The translations under genes and the position numbers were made by a program. Below, piece after piece: positions 61,540 through 64,000 of a DNA stretch of 64,000 nucleotides (position 1 is its first letter; the number at the start of each line of letters is the position of its first letter). Location: the NCBI GenBank assembly GCA_028819075.1, contig JAPPMM010000049.1:62001-126000 (forward strand), given 5' to 3'. The notes below the pieces were generated by a model. It saw nothing but the letters and a program-made list of their open reading frames with translations. It searched no databases and was not told the DNA's origin. The stretch comes from Gammaproteobacteria bacterium. GTDB taxonomy: Bacteria; Gemmatimonadota; Gemmatimonadetes; Longimicrobiales; Gaopeijiaceae.

Positions 61540-63962
61540 CAGAACGTCACCTCCACGCCCACCGTGGGCAGAATCGGGAACATCGACAGGCCGGAGCGGG
61601 TCGCCGTTTCCGCGGAATAGTCGAAGAAATAGAAGAGCACGTTCCTGCGGTTGTAGACGTTGAGCACGTCCAGATGGGGCGTCAGCGTGCCCCAGCCGAG
61701 GGTGAAGGTTCGGCGCATGCTCAGGTCGAGGCGGTGATACGCCGGGTAGCGGTTTCCGTTGCGGGAGCCCAGCAACATGGCGTTGGCTTCGTCTTCCTGC
61801 ATGGTGAGGCGCCCGCCCGACACGTTCTGCGGCGAGAAGTACACGAATGAGGCCAGCGGTCGGGTGTAGGGCAACCCGGTCCCCAGGTTCCACCGCACCC
61901 CGCCGCGCAGGCCCGCGGGCATGGGAATGCGCAGGACTACGTCCAGGTCAAGCCGGCGGTCGAAGATCGGTGGATAGGTATGGTCGGGCGGAGGAGTCCG
62001 GCCGCTCAGGAAGTTCGGGAAGGTGCGGGTGGCGCGCAGCCACGAAGCGGACACCCATCCGGTCACGCCCTCACCGGTCTTGCGCACGAAGAAATCGATC
62101 CCGCGCGAGCGGCCGCTGCCGGGCAACAGGTCGTCGTCGCCGCGGTTCGGGTCGTCGACCGGATTGAAGGTGGTGACGCCGTCGAACAACCGCTCGTAGG
62201 TCTCCAGCGACGCAAACCACCCTCCCGGGAAGTATGCGTCGACTCCCACCTGGACCTGGTCGGAGGCGATGTGGGGCGCCAGGTGCCCGGTGAGCACCCA
62301 TACATCGATGCCGATGGGCACCTCGTCGTCGCGTGCCGAGTGCAGAAACTGGGTGAAGCGCCCCGCTGCGGCCTTCACGGCGAGGTCGCCACCCCGGAAG
62401 AACCGCTTCACGGCCAGCCTGGGGGCCAGCTGGTTGATGGGATCCTCCACGGCGGGCGCCCAACGGTCTGCCCGCAGCCCGGCTTCGACCAGCCAGTTCA
62501 ACCCGCCCCTCCACTCGGCATGCGCGAAGATGCCGCCGAGCCATCCCTCGCCCGAGTTGTCCGTGAATTGGGTGCCCCCCGCCCGGACCAGGTTGAGGTG
62601 CGTCATCCGGTCCGCCGAAACTCCGCTCTTGAGCGTCCAACGCCGACCCAGGGCATGTTCCAGTTCGGCGCCCAGCGACAGCTGCGAGATGCCGCTGCTG
62701 AACTCCGTGTCCGAGAAATCGGGAAAAGCCAGGGCGGAGTTGAAGCGGGTGTAGCCTGCTCGCACATCGAGGGCGCCCCCGTCGCGGCGAGGCATGGTCC
62801 AGCGCATGCCGATGAGGTCGTTGCCCCATTCCCAGGCCGCGCGCAGGGGAAAGCCGTCTTCGTCGTCCTCATCGACCTCGGTCAGGTTGAAGACGTCGTC
62901 GCCGGTGTAGGCCGTGATCAGGATGCGGCTGCCGCCGGGCGTCCAGCCCTCCACCACGCCCTGGAAGTCCGTGAGGTGGTAGGGGACCGACCTCGGCAGC
63001 TGGTCGAACCAGGAGCGCCGGCCGGAGGCCCGCCACTTGAGACGCTGGAGCCCGAGCGTCCGCTCCATCACCGCGGGCGCCCTGCCTCCGAGAGCCGCGC
63101 GCGCGGCGAGCAGCGACACGCCGCCGCGAACGCTGAAGTCGTCGGTCCCGGGATCACTTTCGACGAGCAGCAGCGACGACACGCGGCCGCCGTGCTCGGC
63201 CGGAAAGCCACCGGAGCTCAGCTCGACCCGTCCGACCATGTCGGCGTTGAAGACCGAGAAGATGCCGCCCAGGTGGAACGGGTTGAAGATGGGCACGCCG
63301 TCCAGCAGGATCAGGTTCTGATCCGCGGAGCCGCCGCGCACGTTGAAGGACGCCGTGAAGTCGGAGGTGGACACCACTCCGGGCAGAACCTCGACCGCCC
63401 GGATGGGATCCGCTTCCGCGAGCCCGGGCACGAGACGGAGTTCCGCCTGCGAGATCTCGCGGACGGTCACGCCCGCGGTCTCCAGGAAGCGGCGGCGCTC
63501 GCGGGTTTCCGCCGTACTGACGGAGACGCCCTCGAGCACCACGGGGGTGGCGGTCAGCGTGACGTCGACCTCGATGCGCCGATCGGCGACGATCTCGACG
63601 GGTCGTACGATTTCGCCATACCCGATTCGCTGGACGCGCAGCAGATAGCGCCCGGGGAGCAGGCTCTCGATCCGGTAGTAGCCGAAGCGATCCGACTCCG
63701 CGATGCGGTCGATCTGGTCCGGCGTTTCAGGGATGGCGAGCAGGATGTTGGCGGCGAAGACCGGGGGACCATCGGAATCGACGACCCGGCCTTCCACTCC
63801 GCCGGTCTGGGCGGTGAGGACGGCGGGCAGGAGGCAGAGGACCGCCGGCAGTCCGTGGATGAATCCTCGCGAGCACCGAGAGCGGCGAGGCGCCGGACCG
63901 GCAAGGCAACGGAAATGCGCCGCCGAGTCGCAGATGCCGGTCGGAGTCTGTCGCTTCAACAA
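61539..63962 (-). CDS. TonB-dependent receptor with carboxypeptidase-like N-terminus
   Basis: A TonB-dependent outer-membrane receptor of about 807 residues. Order: signal peptide (about 34-51, LTAQ), carboxypeptidase-regulatory-like domain (GVEGRVVDSDGPPVFAANI, YYRIESLLPGRYLLRVQRIG), plug (NVRGGSADQNLILLDGVPI, AEHGGRVSSLL) and barrel ending in LPTVGVEVTF. The start shown is a TTG; the frame stays open to the window edge, so the true start could lie outside or at a later codon. It is coupled to the DUF4249 lipoprotein gene by TGATG. The ligand is unknown. Confidence 0.88.
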   Translation of the reverse strand: MLKRQTPTGICDSAAHFRCLAGPAPRRSRCSRGFIHGLPAVLCLLPAVLTAQTGGVEGRVVDSDGPPVFAANILLAIPETPDQIDRIAESDRFGYYRIESLLPGRYLLRVQRIGYGEIVRPVEIVADRRIEVDVTLTATPVVLEGVSVSTAETRERRRFLETAGVTVREISQAELRLVPGLAEADPIRAVEVLPGVVSTSDFTASFNVRGGSADQNLILLDGVPIFNPFHLGGIFSVFNADMVGRVELSSGGFPAEHGGRVSSLLLVESDPGTDDFSVRGGVSLLAARAALGGRAPAVMERTLGLQRLKWRASGRRSWFDQLPRSVPYHLTDFQGVVEGWTPGGSRILITAYTGDDVFNLTEVDEDDEDGFPLRAAWEWGNDLIGMRWTMPRRDGGALDVRAGYTRFNSALAFPDFSDTEFSSGISQLSLGAELEHALGRRWTLKSGVSADRMTHLNLVRAGGTQFTDNSGEGWLGGIFAHAEWRGGLNWLVEAGLRADRWAPAVEDPINQLAPRLAVKRFFRGGDLAVKAAAGRFTQFLHSARDDEVPIGIDVWVLTGHLAPHIASDQVQVGVDAYFPGGWFASLETYERLFDGVTTFNPVDDPNRGDDDLLPGSGRSRGIDFFVRKTGEGVTGWVSASWLRATRTFPNFLSGRTPPPDHTYPPIFDRRLDLDVVLRIPMPAGLRGGVRWNLGTGLPYTRPLASFVYFSPQNVSGGRLTMQEDEANAMLLGSRNGNRYPAYHRLDLSMRRTFTLGWGTLTPHLDVLNVYNRRNVLFYFFDYSAETATRSGLSMFPILPTVGVEVTF

Positions 63963-64000
63963 GGTGTCCCCGTGTTCGGGCGCCCGGCACTCCGGAAACC

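Overview
The window is a stretch of a high-GC bacterial chromosome. The mix of genes points to a Gemmatimonadota-like organism, possibly from a marine or host-associated lineage; this is inferred from gene content only. The clues are paired SusC/SusD outer-membrane proteins whose SusC members carry a carboxypeptidase-regulatory-like N-terminus, DUF1552/DUF1592 gene pairs, a TonB receptor/DUF4249 pair, an archaeal-type phosphoglycerate mutase, and a succinate dehydrogenase with one long membrane anchor. Most proteins are exported: Sec, Tat and lipoprotein signals are common. No rRNA, tRNA or CRISPR array was seen.

Layout. 0.1-4.0 kb (minus): apgM followed by an M16 peptidase pair (one catalytic, one without the zinc motif). 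4.3-5.3 kb: a lipoprotein and a DsbA-like thiol protein. 5.4-16.2 kb: core metabolism, with fumC, panE, an FAD oxidoreductase-SelD fusion, a family 5 uracil-DNA glycosylase, sdhCAB and a MATE exporter. 16.3-22.5 kb: a barrel-less TonB-plug protein, a large zinc metalloprotease, and an overlapping class V aminotransferase/squalene-phytoene synthase pair. 22.6-30.5 kb: lipoprotein-SusC-SusD, then a Tat-exported amidohydrolase coupled to a CxxCH protein.

30.6-41.8 kb looks like an accessory region. It has a DUF4143 ATPase behind a 23-bp-period repeat tract, and a second SusC-SusD-lipoprotein-plug cluster whose SusC reading frame is broken by one base. It also holds an IS630-type remnant with perfect 15-bp end repeats, a TPR/histidine-rich membrane protein pair and an integrase fragment.

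41.8-57.0 kb: small exported proteins, a cytochrome c and a PQQ-type sugar dehydrogenase, then the most striking locus. This is a tandem pair of three-gene cassettes (DUF1592 cytochrome, DUF1552, secreted ankyrin protein), all on the minus strand. Both ankyrin proteins end in the same Asn-rich CxxC tail. 57.2-64.0 kb: a PKD-like lipoprotein with two paralogous outer-membrane barrels, a lipoprotein-like MsrP with a Pro/Asp linker, and a DUF4249/TonB-receptor pair cut close to the window edge.

Together the genes suggest an aerobic heterotroph that invests heavily in outer-membrane uptake and periplasmic oxidation. The two most unusual themes are the duplicated ankyrin/DUF1552/DUF1592 cassette and the recurring lipoprotein and plug-only proteins that accompany SusC/SusD pairs.
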